Source: Acidobacteriota bacterium
Lineage (GTDB): Bacteria; Acidobacteriota; Terriglobia; Acidiferrales; UBA7541
DNA: 52,242 nucleotides
Reading direction: 5' to 3'
Assembly (NCBI GenBank): GCA_003225315.1
Contig: QHZD01000040.1
Span: 1-52,242 of the forward strand
The position numbers and the translations under genes are program-made. Positions 38,557 to 46,225 of the stretch are shown here, piece after piece (within the stretch, counting starts at the first letter, position 1; each line of letters begins with the position of its first letter). A model generated the notes under the pieces. That model ran no database searches and was not told where the DNA came from. It worked only from the letters and a program-made list of their open reading frames with translations.

Positions 38557-39711
38557 GTGAATCGAAATGGTGCGAAATTCTGGCTAGCCGTGTGCGGAAC
38601 ATTGATGTGCTTGTTGTTGGCGATTGCAGGCGCGTGGGCACAGTCGAGCGCGTCTAAATCCGCGACGGCTCCGGCGGGGCCAAAACTTGCGGAAGAGGAA
38701 TTCAAAAATATCCAGGCGCTCAAGGGAATCCCGGCCGAGCAGGTGATTCCCTCGATGCAGTTTATTGCGGCATCATTGGGCGTCGAATGCGAGTACTGCC
38801 ACGTAGCGCACGCGAACGAAAAGGACGATAAGAAGCCAAAAGTCACGGCCCGCAAGATGATCAACATGATGATGGCGGTCAATAAGGATAATTTCGAGGG
38901 CCATCGCGAAGTGACTTGCTACTCGTGCCATCGAGGCTCCGCGGATCCGGTGGGCACGCCTATCATCACAGACGATGAGCCCCGGCGGGCAGGCGGGGAA
39001 GAGAAAAAAACCGGCGAGGCAAAACCCGTGCTGCCGGCGGCTGACGAATTGCTAAACAAGTATCTTGCGGCTATCGGCGGAAGCGAGGCGCTTCGAAAAA
39101 TCACGAGCCGCGTGCAAAAGGGAACGCTTACTGTATTTGGCGGCCAGCATTTTCCAGCCGAGGTTTATTCGAAGGCTCCGGACAAGCGCGTTTCGATCAT
39201 GCGCCTGCAGAGCGGGGACAGCGTCACGGCGTTTGACGGGAAACAAGGATGGCTCAGCGTGCCGGGACGCGTGCATATGATGTCGGCGGCGGAAAACGCC
39301 GCCGCGCGCATCGATGCTGATTTTTATTTTCCTGCACACTTGAAGACGCTGTACGAGAAATTCAGCGTTGATCCCGGTGAAAAAATCGATGGCCATGACA
39401 CTTATCTGGTCGTGGGGCGCACCCCGGGCCAGCCGCCGCTGCGCTTGTACCTGGATAAGGAGTCAGGGCTGCTGCTGCGGCTGATTCGGTACGCGGAAAC
39501 CCCTCTTGGGACTAACCCGACGCAGATTGATTACGCGGATTATCGCGACGCGAACGGCGTGAAGATGCCGTTCCGCTGGACGCAGGCGCGACCGGGCAAC
39601 CGATTCACTATTCAAGTTGAGCAGGTTCAGCAGAATGTTCACGTGGACGATGCCAAGTTTGTCGCTCCGCCGCCACCGGCAGCAGCGGCACCAAAGCCTT
39701 CGACCCCGTAG
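38557..39711 (+). CDS. diheme cytochrome c (reaction-centre subunit-like) with LolA-like domain
   Basis: 384 residues from GTG 38557 with gagg at 38543. A signal peptide covers about residues 8-29. Two heme sites follow: CEYCH (78-82) and CYSCH (121-125), with a Met-rich helix between them and the VTCYSCHRG signature of the photosynthetic reaction-centre cytochrome c family. No photosynthesis genes are near. From about 160 a second beta-rich domain begins (LLNKYLAAIGGSEALRKI), resembling outer-membrane-lipoprotein-sorting folds. It is likely the electron acceptor of the GMC dehydrogenase. Pro-rich tail. Confidence 0.85.
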   Translation: MNRNGAKFWLAVCGTLMCLLLAIAGAWAQSSASKSATAPAGPKLAEEEFKNIQALKGIPAEQVIPSMQFIAASLGVECEYCHVAHANEKDDKKPKVTARKMINMMMAVNKDNFEGHREVTCYSCHRGSADPVGTPIITDDEPRRAGGEEKKTGEAKPVLPAADELLNKYLAAIGGSEALRKITSRVQKGTLTVFGGQHFPAEVYSKAPDKRVSIMRLQSGDSVTAFDGKQGWLSVPGRVHMMSAAENAAARIDADFYFPAHLKTLYEKFSVDPGEKIDGHDTYLVVGRTPGQPPLRLYLDKESGLLLRLIRYAETPLGTNPTQIDYADYRDANGVKMPFRWTQARPGNRFTIQVEQVQQNVHVDDAKFVAPPPPAAAAPKPSTP

Positions 39712-39782
39712 ACCTGGTTCGGTTTGCAGGAAATCAAACAAGGGGAGCGATTCTCCGCTGGAAGTACGGATCCGACCAAGAA

Positions 39783-39827
39783 TGGTGGGCCTGGGTGGAC
39801 TTGAACCACCGACCTCGCCCTTATCAG
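39783..39827 (-). mobile_element. attachment-site scar: exact 3' half of tRNA-Ile(GAU)
   Basis: Read on the reverse strand, 39827 to 39783 gives the anticodon loop CTGATAA (anticodon GAT), the 3' anticodon arm, variable loop, a full T arm with TTCAAGT, acceptor CAGGCCC and encoded ACCA. Upstream of the loop, where the 5' half should be, sequence is unrelated. A break exactly in the anticodon loop is the signature of tyrosine-integrase insertion into a tRNA. No intact tRNA-Ile was seen elsewhere in the window, so the partner end is outside or lost. Confidence 0.8.
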
Positions 39828-40243
39828 TGTAGCGTGGTTAGGTTTTACAACAACTTACAAGACCGCGGGGACTGCCAAACTACGCGGAAGTCATATAAGA
39901 CGAAGGTTCTTGTGGGCTGGGTTGTGGGTTGGAAAAAGTCCACAAACTCCGAAACAGTCCCAAATTTATTTCCCGGAACCTCTTTCTGGCTAAACGGGTG
40001 GTCTCAATGGGTCGACGCAACACTTGCTCGAAGTCTTCTTTTAGAGGTCTACGAGGCTGCTTTCGTTCGCGAGTGCTGATTCAAAAAGAACACTGCCCTG
40101 CTTAGGTTGTGATTGGGTCTTGCCGCACAGACCGATCCTCATGGAGAAGTATTGTCAAATCAACCGACTACCAGGTGTTGCATCGACCGGTTGAGCCTGC
40201 ACGCCTAATCGGGCGTTTTCCGTTCTCGGTCGCATCCAAACCA
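39828..40243. other. gene-poor stretch right of the tRNA scar
   Basis: AT-richer than the DNA to the left. Open frames here begin inside the antisense of the tRNA scar and look spurious. I see no integrase, although one often lies next to such a site. Confidence 0.55.
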
Positions 40244-40501
40244 TCACCTTTCATCCCTCTTATAGTCTCTCTTCCATTCCACCCAGCGTTTCGCGATAAA
40301 CCACAATGCCGTGAAACCAAGTGCGAGAAAAGCCGCACCCGCGATGATCCTTGCCGTTTGGGTCAGATCCGAGGTGGAAACCCCATCGTAGAGGAGGGAT
40401 GCGCCGCCGACCAGGAGACAGACCGAGGCCAAACAGAGCGCGAAGTTGTCGAGCGGATTTAACTTTGGTCTCGCGTCCAATGGCACTCTGGGCGCCCTCA
40501 T
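40244..40501 (-). CDS. small two-helix membrane protein
   Basis: 85 residues from ATG 40501, overlapping the zinc-ribbon gene's stop by four bases. Two hydrophobic helices (about residues 20-38 and 50-70: FALCLASVCLLVGGASLLYD, IIAGAAFLALGFTALWFI) and a basic, Arg/Lys-rich tail (KRWVEWKRDYKRDER). Function unknown. A longer frame to 40609 lacks support. Confidence 0.6.
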   Translation of the reverse strand: MRAPRVPLDARPKLNPLDNFALCLASVCLLVGGASLLYDGVSTSDLTQTARIIAGAAFLALGFTALWFIAKRWVEWKRDYKRDER

Positions 40502-40710
40502 GCACCTACCCTTGTGCCAAACAGGGGAGCTAGGACTTCGCGATCCGCGCCGCGATTTGTTAGAACGGGTTGGTTGTAAGGCTTTTTCATCTCCGAACCG
40601 CAGCAACATCTAACGTTGAATTCTCCCTCGATGGAACCTTTCGTCACCTCGATTTCAGCTGCGCACTCGCGATTTTGGCAACGATATCGCTGCCCCTTCT
40701 GCAAGATCAT
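40498..40710 (-). CDS. small zinc-ribbon protein
   Basis: 70 residues from ATG 40710. Cysteines are arranged as CQNRECAAEIEV and VRCCCGSEMKKPY, a zinc-ribbon or metallothionein-like pattern common in small bacterial proteins. Its stop overlaps the start of the small membrane protein (ATGA), so the two form one short operon. Role unknown. Confidence 0.7.
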   Translation of the reverse strand: MILQKGQRYRCQNRECAAEIEVTKGSIEGEFNVRCCCGSEMKKPYNQPVLTNRGADREVLAPLFGTRVGA

Positions 40711-41213
40711 GCTCAGTTACCCCCGTAGGACTGGTCCAAGCAAATGCTATCCGCCGACACGAATTGCGACTTATTTCTGACTCTTTGCTCGCTTTTCCGA
40801 CCAGATCAACTCCAAAAAGGCAAATCAAGAGATAGCCTCGTCTCCGTCGAGCCACCGTGGCTGAAGGCGGAAAATTCTTTATTCAATGCAGGTGCCGGAA
40901 GTCAGTAGGGAAACAGGGTTCTTCAAGTCATTGCTCCACCACAGGTTAAACGTTTTGTTTTGAGGGTAACGAGACAGCCCGACTCGAACTAGCGAAGGCA
41001 AAACGTGTGACGAGTCACCGGATTGTGGTGCCGCTCTCCTGCTTGTTGGATGCTCCTTGACTTGTCCCCCCTCTCTGTTGAAGGTCGCAAATTCTAAGTG
41101 TGGTCGGGAAACCGACCACCATAGACCGACTACCTCAAGACCTCCCGCACGTTTCGTAACCTACCCGCGGGTCCGTATTCACCGGGTCCCAGATTTCATC
41201 TCAGGAGAAAAAA
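40711..41213. other. long upstream region of the peptide-precursor gene
   Basis: About 500 bases with no convincing gene. It holds a perfect hairpin (41100-41119) near its right end and the RBS caggaga just before the precursor ATG. The rest is featureless to my reading. Confidence 0.55.
41100..41119 (+). promoter_or_regulatory. 8-bp hairpin with GAAA tetraloop in peptide-gene leader
   Basis: gtggtcgg (41100-41107) and ccgaccac (41112-41119) pair perfectly around the tetraloop gaaa. It lies 95 bases before the peptide ATG. It may be part of a structured mRNA leader. A short echo, gaccgac, follows at 41124. Confidence 0.5.
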
Positions 41214-41549
41214 ATGTTTTCCAAAAAGGGAATGTGTTTCTTTTTGTTTGTAACTGCCGTGCTTCTGCTCGCAACAGCTCCTGGTTCGTTCCAGGGGCAC
41301 AATCAGAACAATAAGGACAAGATTCGAGCCGACGGGACAGAACCGCCTCCACCGCCGATACCTTGGCCGTCAGGAACAACCGCCGTGCCGTTGTTCAAAG
41401 CTGATGGTACCGAGCCCCCGCCTCCTCCTATCCCTTGGGGCCAGGCCGTCACTGAGGGGAAATTCCAGAAGGTTCAGATTGCTGATGGGACAGAACCTCC
41501 TCCACCCCCGATACCTTGGCCAAAAAGCACAGTCGGAATCGCAGCATAG
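41214..41549 (+). CDS. secreted precursor peptide with three ADGTEPPPPPIPW repeats
   Basis: 111 residues, ATG 41214, RBS aggaga. A Sec signal peptide (FFLFVTAVLLLATAPGS, to about residue 25) precedes three exact copies of ADGTEPPPPPIPW at residues 39-51, 63-75 and 90-102, with variable spacers rich in Lys, Gln and Val. The third repeat nearly ends the protein. The copies differ at many synonymous codons, so the peptide sequence is under selection. Multi-copy motifs after a signal peptide recall pheromone or modified-peptide precursors. Function is unknown; the neighbours (membrane protein, unknown proteins, regulator) support a cassette. Confidence 0.8.
   Translation: MFSKKGMCFFLFVTAVLLLATAPGSFQGHNQNNKDKIRADGTEPPPPPIPWPSGTTAVPLFKADGTEPPPPPIPWGQAVTEGKFQKVQIADGTEPPPPPIPWPKSTVGIAA
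41328..41519 (+). repeat. three tandem-spaced 39-base coding repeats
   Basis: Repeat units at 41328-41366, 41400-41438 and 41481-41519 each encode the same 13 residues. Units 1 and 2 differ at 11 of 13 codons, 2 and 3 at 9, 1 and 3 at only 4, all synonymous. The units are old duplicates kept for their protein sequence. Confidence 0.9.
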
Positions 41550-41557
41550 CTGATCCT

Positions 41558-41594
41558 AATCGGGGAGAAGACTGCCGGAATCTTCTCCCCGATT
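41558..41594 (+). terminator. 14-bp stem-loop between peptide and membrane-protein genes
   Basis: aatcggggagaaga (41558-41571) pairs without a mismatch with tcttctccccgatt (41581-41594). It sits nine bases after the peptide stop and 35 before the next start. It has only a weak T tail (gtgtta), so it may attenuate transcription or protect the peptide message, letting the peptide be made in excess over the genes downstream. Confidence 0.75.
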
Positions 41595-41629
41595 GTGTTA
41601 CGCTTCACGCAAACCTCGAGGGGTTCAAG

Positions 41630-42391
41630 ATGTTGTCCTCACTGTTTTGGGTAACCGGGCTCGTTCTTGAGAGCGTCCTGTTGGTACGGGCACTGCAAGG
41701 GAATTTGCAGAAGTATTACAGTCTTTTCTATTTGTATTTGATTTCCGTTTTTCTCCGGTCAGCTTCCCTTTTTGTGATTTACCACTTGTGGCCAAACTTC
41801 TACTCGCCTGCGTATTGGTTCACCCAGTTCTTGATCGTCCTTCTGGGATGTGCGCTTGTTTGGGAGGTTTACAAGGTTGCGCTTGCACAGTATCTCGGTG
41901 CGGCTCGCATGGCACGCAACGTGCTTGCCTTCCTCTTCATCTTGGCAATCACAAGAATTTTCGTGAAAGCATGGAACAGCCCGAACTGGATCCCCGGAAG
42001 GACGACACTAGAAACGGAACGTGATTTGCGGATCGTGCAGTTGGCGCTTCTGATCGGTTTGGTTGGTCTTTTTGCCTCCTACGCAATTCCCCTGGGCCGA
42101 AATCTCAAAGGGATTATCTATGGTTACGGCCTGTTTATCGCTAGTAGCGTTGCTCACTTGACAATTAGGGATTATCTCGGAGACAGCTTCCAGCGCGCCT
42201 GGCAGTACATACAGCCCACCTGTTACCTCGTTGTTCTCGTGATGTGGTGTGCGACTCTGTGGTCCTATGCGCCAATTCCACAACCCACAAACGAGCCGCA
42301 ACTCGAAGCCGATTATGAGTCTTTGGTTGCCGCAACCAGGAGGAAACTGCATTCAGCGCGCAGTTACATCCTTAAGGCCATGCGACCATGA
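41630..42391 (+). CDS. seven-helix membrane protein of the peptide cassette
   Basis: 253 residues from ATG 41630 (gagggg RBS). About seven hydrophobic helices (near 3-20, 30-52, 61-81, 94-113, 133-153, 163-180, 195-213) and a cytosolic basic C-terminal helix. No known family is obvious to me. It follows the peptide gene and overlaps the next start by four bases. It could be a transporter, sensor or modification partner for the peptide. Confidence 0.75.
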   Translation: MLSSLFWVTGLVLESVLLVRALQGNLQKYYSLFYLYLISVFLRSASLFVIYHLWPNFYSPAYWFTQFLIVLLGCALVWEVYKVALAQYLGAARMARNVLAFLFILAITRIFVKAWNSPNWIPGRTTLETERDLRIVQLALLIGLVGLFASYAIPLGRNLKGIIYGYGLFIASSVAHLTIRDYLGDSFQRAWQYIQPTCYLVVLVMWCATLWSYAPIPQPTNEPQLEADYESLVAATRRKLHSARSYILKAMRP

Positions 42392-42960
42392 GTGTGCTTG
42401 CGTATTTTCTGCTGGCGGCAGTGATAATTGTGAGCGTTTGCTTACTCCTTTCGAGGCGTGGTGGGCGAAGAGATTTCGACTGGGAAGGCATTGGAACCGG
42501 GCAAGAAACTTCCCTTCCTGGTGGATGGGATTCCCTCGCTTCCGAACTGAGCGCCAGGATTTTCGATCCGGAAGACTTGAATTTTGTTGCGAGTGAAGCG
42601 TCCCGGCAACTTACGCGACAGTTTCGACGAGAGCGTACCATGCTCGCGCTTGACTGGCTGCGAGCAGTTCGCGGCCAAGTCAATCATTTGATTCGGGCTC
42701 ACCTCAGAGCCGCACGGGGAAACGCTGAGCTCAAGCCGGCGGAAGAAATAAAGCTGGGATTCGAGTTTCTTGTTTTTCAACTAACAAGCGGAATCCTCTA
42801 CTTAGTGATCTGGGCGTTCGGCCCTCCGCGTGCCGCAAAGCTTGTCGGATATTCACTGGAATTGGCCGGGCAAATGCGAAAGGTGACCGAAGATATCCTC
42901 CCAGCCGGTCGTCCGGTAGTCGCGGACTTAATGGACAGCAAACAGGAGCCGAAGAGCTAA
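42388..42960 (+). CDS. membrane-anchored protein of unknown function
   Basis: 190 residues, ATG 42388 overlapping the membrane protein stop. A single N-terminal helix (residues 4-21) is followed by a soluble helical region with paired basic stretches (LTRQFRRERTMLALDWLRAVRGQ), then a second hydrophobic segment (FEFLVFQLTSGILYLVIWAFG). Likely cytosolic face. No family recognised. It is co-transcribed with its neighbours. Confidence 0.7.
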   Translation: MSVLAYFLLAAVIIVSVCLLLSRRGGRRDFDWEGIGTGQETSLPGGWDSLASELSARIFDPEDLNFVASEASRQLTRQFRRERTMLALDWLRAVRGQVNHLIRAHLRAARGNAELKPAEEIKLGFEFLVFQLTSGILYLVIWAFGPPRAAKLVGYSLELAGQMRKVTEDILPAGRPVVADLMDSKQEPKS

Positions 42961-42982
42961 ATCGAAATTCGATAGCGTACGT

Positions 42983-43453
42983 ATGCACGGTGAACTCAAA
43001 CACGAAGATGTCGAGGCGGCTCGCAGGGATCTTGCGGATCGGACCTTGGCGAAGATTCGTGGAGATTTCGCCCGCCTGATATATCTGGCTTCTATGCGCG
43101 ACTACAATACGGGCGAGTACCACCACGAAGGGCTCGCTTGCCGGTTCAGCGAGAGCGTTGCTGGAAGGGCTATTGGGAGTTGCCATCATGACGCGTTTAG
43201 GCGGTTGGTTCTCTACTCGGTAAAACAACTTGTCGAGGAACTTGAACTTTACGCTGATTCCAACTGCACTACAGCCTCCGAGCTTGTTCGAGTTTGGGAG
43301 AAGCTGCAGCCTTACAGAATCGCAGTCCCCTTGGAATGCGGTCCGGTCGTGGCTCGTTTTTTTGCCTCAAATATCAGGGCCGCTTTGGCAATCTTGCAGT
43401 CTCGGCAGTTGCGGGCTCGTCGGGAGGAACTATCCGCATTGCCAAGCCCGTGA
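42983..43453 (+). CDS. helical protein of unknown function
   Basis: 156 residues from ATG 42983, 22 bases after the previous stop. Mostly helical with conserved-looking Cys/His spots (EYHHEGLACRF, GSCHHDAFRRLVLY). No domain recognised. Its last 80 bases overlap the 3' end of the converging regulator gene. Confidence 0.6.
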   Translation: MHGELKHEDVEAARRDLADRTLAKIRGDFARLIYLASMRDYNTGEYHHEGLACRFSESVAGRAIGSCHHDAFRRLVLYSVKQLVEELELYADSNCTTASELVRVWEKLQPYRIAVPLECGPVVARFFASNIRAALAILQSRQLRARREELSALPSP

Positions 43454-44201
43454 CACGCCCCACGATTTCAGCTTCGCTTTCGTATTTGAATTGGCGAATC
43501 GCGCACCCTGATGATGGATGAGGAACCAGCATGAGCTGACTTCCTTGGAGTTCGCACCAAGAACACACATAACCGTCACGCAATTCCACGAAATAGATCG
43601 GCCGCTCATACTCCGTCTGCCATTTGAGCGGTAGTATCTTTTTAACGTTCGGGTCAATTTGCACAAAAGAGCCGGGGCGCAAAAGAGGGTACAAGGTCCT
43701 GTCTTCCAGCCCGATGTACCCGTACATGCTATGCCGGACATCCAGATGTTGGATGACTGCTATCGGCACTTCGCCCCAGATTTCCACCATACGGGACAAG
43801 AGGTTTGTCTTATCCCTGTTGAATCCCCGGTCAAAGCGGACCGGGAAAGTAACCGTCCCGGTCTGGTCAAAAACTTCGACAGGCGTCAAGTGGGTCTGCG
43901 GAAGCGGCATCTCAATCTGTAGCTTGTTGATCTTCTGAACGTCCACACCATAGAGCTGAAGAAGATCGCCGAATTTGACATGGTAGATGACGCTCAAGCT
44001 ATAGAGCTTGTAAATGCTCGGGATGGACTCCGAGTTCTCAATCTCTGTAAGCCACGCGTTAGAGATGTGGAACTCCTGATTCCCCTCGGAATCTATAATT
44101 TTCTGGCTCAGATCTGTGACATCGCGTGTGGTCATTCCGAGCCGCAAGCGAAGTTCCTTTAGCTGTTCACCCGCGCGCAAGATTGATTTGGTTTCCGACA
44201 T
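43374..44201 (-). CDS. HTH regulator with S24/LexA-like C-terminal domain
   Basis: 275 residues from ATG 44201; the longer frame to 44333 is rejected. An XRE-type HTH covers about residues 9-80: AGEQLKELRLRLGMTTRDVTDLSQ, ISNAWLTEIENSESIPSIYKLYSLS. The C-terminal part (about 155-255) follows the S24-like pattern (LLRPGSFVQIDPNVKKI, PIYFVELRDGYVCSWCEL), but a catalytic Ser/Lys pair is not evident. It likely represses DNA nearby and senses a ligand or peptide. It converges with the peptide cassette. Confidence 0.8.
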   Translation of the reverse strand: MSETKSILRAGEQLKELRLRLGMTTRDVTDLSQKIIDSEGNQEFHISNAWLTEIENSESIPSIYKLYSLSVIYHVKFGDLLQLYGVDVQKINKLQIEMPLPQTHLTPVEVFDQTGTVTFPVRFDRGFNRDKTNLLSRMVEIWGEVPIAVIQHLDVRHSMYGYIGLEDRTLYPLLRPGSFVQIDPNVKKILPLKWQTEYERPIYFVELRDGYVCSWCELQGSQLMLVPHPSSGCAIRQFKYESEAEIVGRVTGLAMRIVPPDEPATAETARLPKRP

Positions 44202-44518
44202 GTCGTTTGAAACGGGACAAAAGTACCGCAAGCTTTTCCACGTCAGTAATTTGTATGAATTTGGAGTGCTGATATCGAATGCAAGCCGACCCAGCACACC
44301 GGTCAAGACTACGTGATTCTGCGCAGATTGCAAACCTTCCGCCCGAATAATTGATGGCTTCCCACAGCGAGTTATGAACTATCTACTTACAATTGTTGAA
44401 GTTGTGTTGTGAAGCCAAGTCGTGGAGGTAAGGGTACCTGTGTACCGCCCGATTTTCCGCTTCGTACCATATCAAACAGCGGAGTGAACACCCATAATGT
44501 GAGGTGAAGGAGACACAC

Positions 44519-44866
44519 GTGGACCTAATGGCACCGCCGGATAGACGGAAGTTCCAAGTGCGTTGCGATGCAGGGAGTTCAGGTCGATTTGAGGTCGGCA
44601 CGGACACCTTATCGGTGCGTGTCGGGCAACGAATGCGAGCGGGAAAACAGGAGGAGATGTGGGATTCCGTTCAAATCCTGTGCAAAGAGCAGTCGGATGG
44701 GTCCCTCACCGTTGAGGTGATTGTTTGTCACCCAGACTGGGAAGAAGCAAAGACAATTGCGGCAATTCATTCGCGCCCTCAGGATGAGGGCACAGCAACG
44801 CCGAGTTTAAAGTGTGATCTCCAAATGTCAGGACCTGATGAATTACAGCGGGCGAGCGGCGCATAA
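44519..44866 (+). CDS. small protein of unknown function
   Basis: 115 residues from GTG 44519, supported by RBS aaggag at 44507-44512. Probably a small beta-rich protein (KFQVRCDAGSSGRFEVG, EEMWDSVQILCKEQ, LTVEVIVCHPDWEEAK). No family recognised. It faces away from the HTH/S24 regulator. Confidence 0.55.
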   Translation: MDLMAPPDRRKFQVRCDAGSSGRFEVGTDTLSVRVGQRMRAGKQEEMWDSVQILCKEQSDGSLTVEVIVCHPDWEEAKTIAAIHSRPQDEGTATPSLKCDLQMSGPDELQRASGA

Positions 44867-44908
44867 CATTTGCCTTTCCGGTGAGCTCAACCGGGAGGTC
44901 GACAGAAG

Positions 44909-45181
44909 CTAGTTGGTTAGCCTATTCCCCCCACCCCAGATTTTTGGGGCTTCGCCAGGTAGCGGTTCTGCGGGTTCATCTTGCCCTTCTTTCGCCGCTC
45001 TGAGTGGCGGTAGCAACACGATTTCCCGATTCACCGTTCTGCCTTTCCCCCTTAGGTTCTGCGCGAGCGGTTCCCAGCATTGGGCGCAGATATCGTATTC
45101 CTTGCCCTCAATTTCCTTCTGCAGACAATCTTTCACCTCGCCGCATAGATCACAAACAATTATATGATTCCCCTCTGGCAC
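44909..45181 (-). CDS. small zinc-ribbon protein
   Basis: 90 residues from GTG 45181. Two CxxC pairs, CDLCGEVKDC and DICAQCWEP, make a zinc-binding ribbon. A Lys/Glu/Pro-rich tail follows. It ends an apparent run of three reverse-strand genes after two PilZ proteins. Role unknown. Confidence 0.65.
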   Translation of the reverse strand: MPEGNHIIVCDLCGEVKDCLQKEIEGKEYDICAQCWEPLAQNLRGKGRTVNREIVLLPPLRAAKEGQDEPAEPLPGEAPKIWGGGNRLTN

Positions 45182-45232
45182 TAATTAGAATAGCGCAAGA
45201 GCAAGACTGTTTCACGATCGACACGTCTCGTG

Positions 45233-45559
45233 TCAACGTAACAATCGCTTCAGCACGTTTTCCAGCAAAATTCGGTCTTTCAACCGTAATTTCTTGAACT
45301 CGACACCCATCCCCTCGCCGGCAACAATATTTCGCACGATGGCCTCTGCCTGCACGTTCCCACCGGGCACTTCAAACGAAAGTCTCAGCTTCGTGCCCAC
45401 TGGAGGTGGATCGGAAACGGAAATGAACAGTCCTCCCATGCCTAGCGTCCTGACCCGCGAAAAGAGTTGCAGGTCGCCACCATGCCAAGCCACCCGCATG
45501 CCCTTCGGCAACGAGATGCGCGGGTATTGGCGCTTCTTACAAAGAACCTCCTCGGCCAT
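45233..45559 (-). CDS. PilZ-domain protein, degenerate second motif
   Basis: 108 residues from ATG 45559 with reverse RBS ggaggtgag; a longer frame to 45652 overlaps the neighbour. The RxxxR motif (RQYPR) is present, but the usual D/NxSxxG motif reads TLGMGG, so cyclic-di-GMP binding may be weak. Its neighbour has a good motif. Cytosolic. Confidence 0.8.
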   Translation of the reverse strand: MAEEVLCKKRQYPRISLPKGMRVAWHGGDLQLFSRVRTLGMGGLFISVSDPPPVGTKLRLSFEVPGGNVQAEAIVRNIVAGEGMGVEFKKLRLKDRILLENVLKRLLR

Positions 45560-45590
45560 GCGGTGCTCACCTCCGGATGTGACGGAAGCT

Positions 45591-45947
45591 TCAGCGCGAT
45601 TTGCGAAGATTTTCGATCCAGACCAACAGTGTTGCATTGGAGTCCGGAGCAACGTCCAGAAATTCGAGGCCTATTCCCACTTCCGGTTTCACGACACGGA
45701 CGACTGCAAGTATCTTCACTTCCTGGCCTTCCTGCTTGAGCGTTGCGCGGACTCGGGCGCCGACGTCCAAGGTGCGACGAGCACACACAAAACATCCTCC
45801 CAGAGAAAGATCGGAAGTCACCCCACTCACGCGACTCCCGGATTTCAATTCCAGCATCTCCGTGTCGGCTGCGAAAGGATGGCGGATCGAATACCGCCGG
45901 TTACGCACACTGGATTCTTTGGTGCGTTTGTCCTCGTCAGATTCCAT
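45591..45947 (-). CDS. PilZ-domain protein (probable cyclic-di-GMP receptor)
   Basis: 118 residues from ATG 45947 (reverse RBS gaggagatag). RRYSIRHPF and DLSLGG supply the two cyclic-di-GMP motifs, with beta strands following to LEFLDV. It likely binds cyclic di-GMP and changes a partner's activity. The second PilZ gene starts 31 bases after it, and a diguanylate cyclase lies 3.4 kb away. Confidence 0.85.
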   Translation of the reverse strand: MESDEDKRTKESSVRNRRYSIRHPFAADTEMLELKSGSRVSGVTSDLSLGGCFVCARRTLDVGARVRATLKQEGQEVKILAVVRVVKPEVGIGLEFLDVAPDSNATLLVWIENLRKSR

Positions 45948-46225
45948 GCAGCTATCTCCTCAATTTAGCAAACTCTTGCTTACGTCACGGAGTAATCTTC
46001 CAACAGAATGAGTCTCTCAAGTCCTTTAGTCTGATGGAGATTTCTTTGTGGGAGAAGATCTTTGCTCCGTGCGAACTGTGAATGGGCCAACATCTTTTTG
46101 GCTTCTCCCAGAAGGCGCCGCATGCAGAGGCATTTGTCAGCGGACGAGCAGCCGGCCCAGCAGCACACGGACAAATTCAAAACAGAAGAAATGAGATCAG
46201 GTTTTCGTTTCGAGAAAAGATGGAC

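Noticed and set aside
38557-39711. Taking the cytochrome as evidence of photosynthesis
   Set aside because: The motif family also occurs outside phototrophs, and no reaction-centre or pigment genes are in the window.
39617-40079. Open frames reading GLGGLEPPTSPLS and DLNHRPRPYQ
   Set aside because: These arise from the antisense of the tRNA-Ile fragment and are a familiar false call at tRNA scars.
41328-41519. Three short repeats considered as a CRISPR array
   Set aside because: Units are in one reading frame, differ only at synonymous positions and have unequal spacers, as expected for coding repeats.
45980-46180. Reverse open frame of 66 codons upstream of the PilZ pair
   Set aside because: No RBS and no motif; composition does not separate it from noise.
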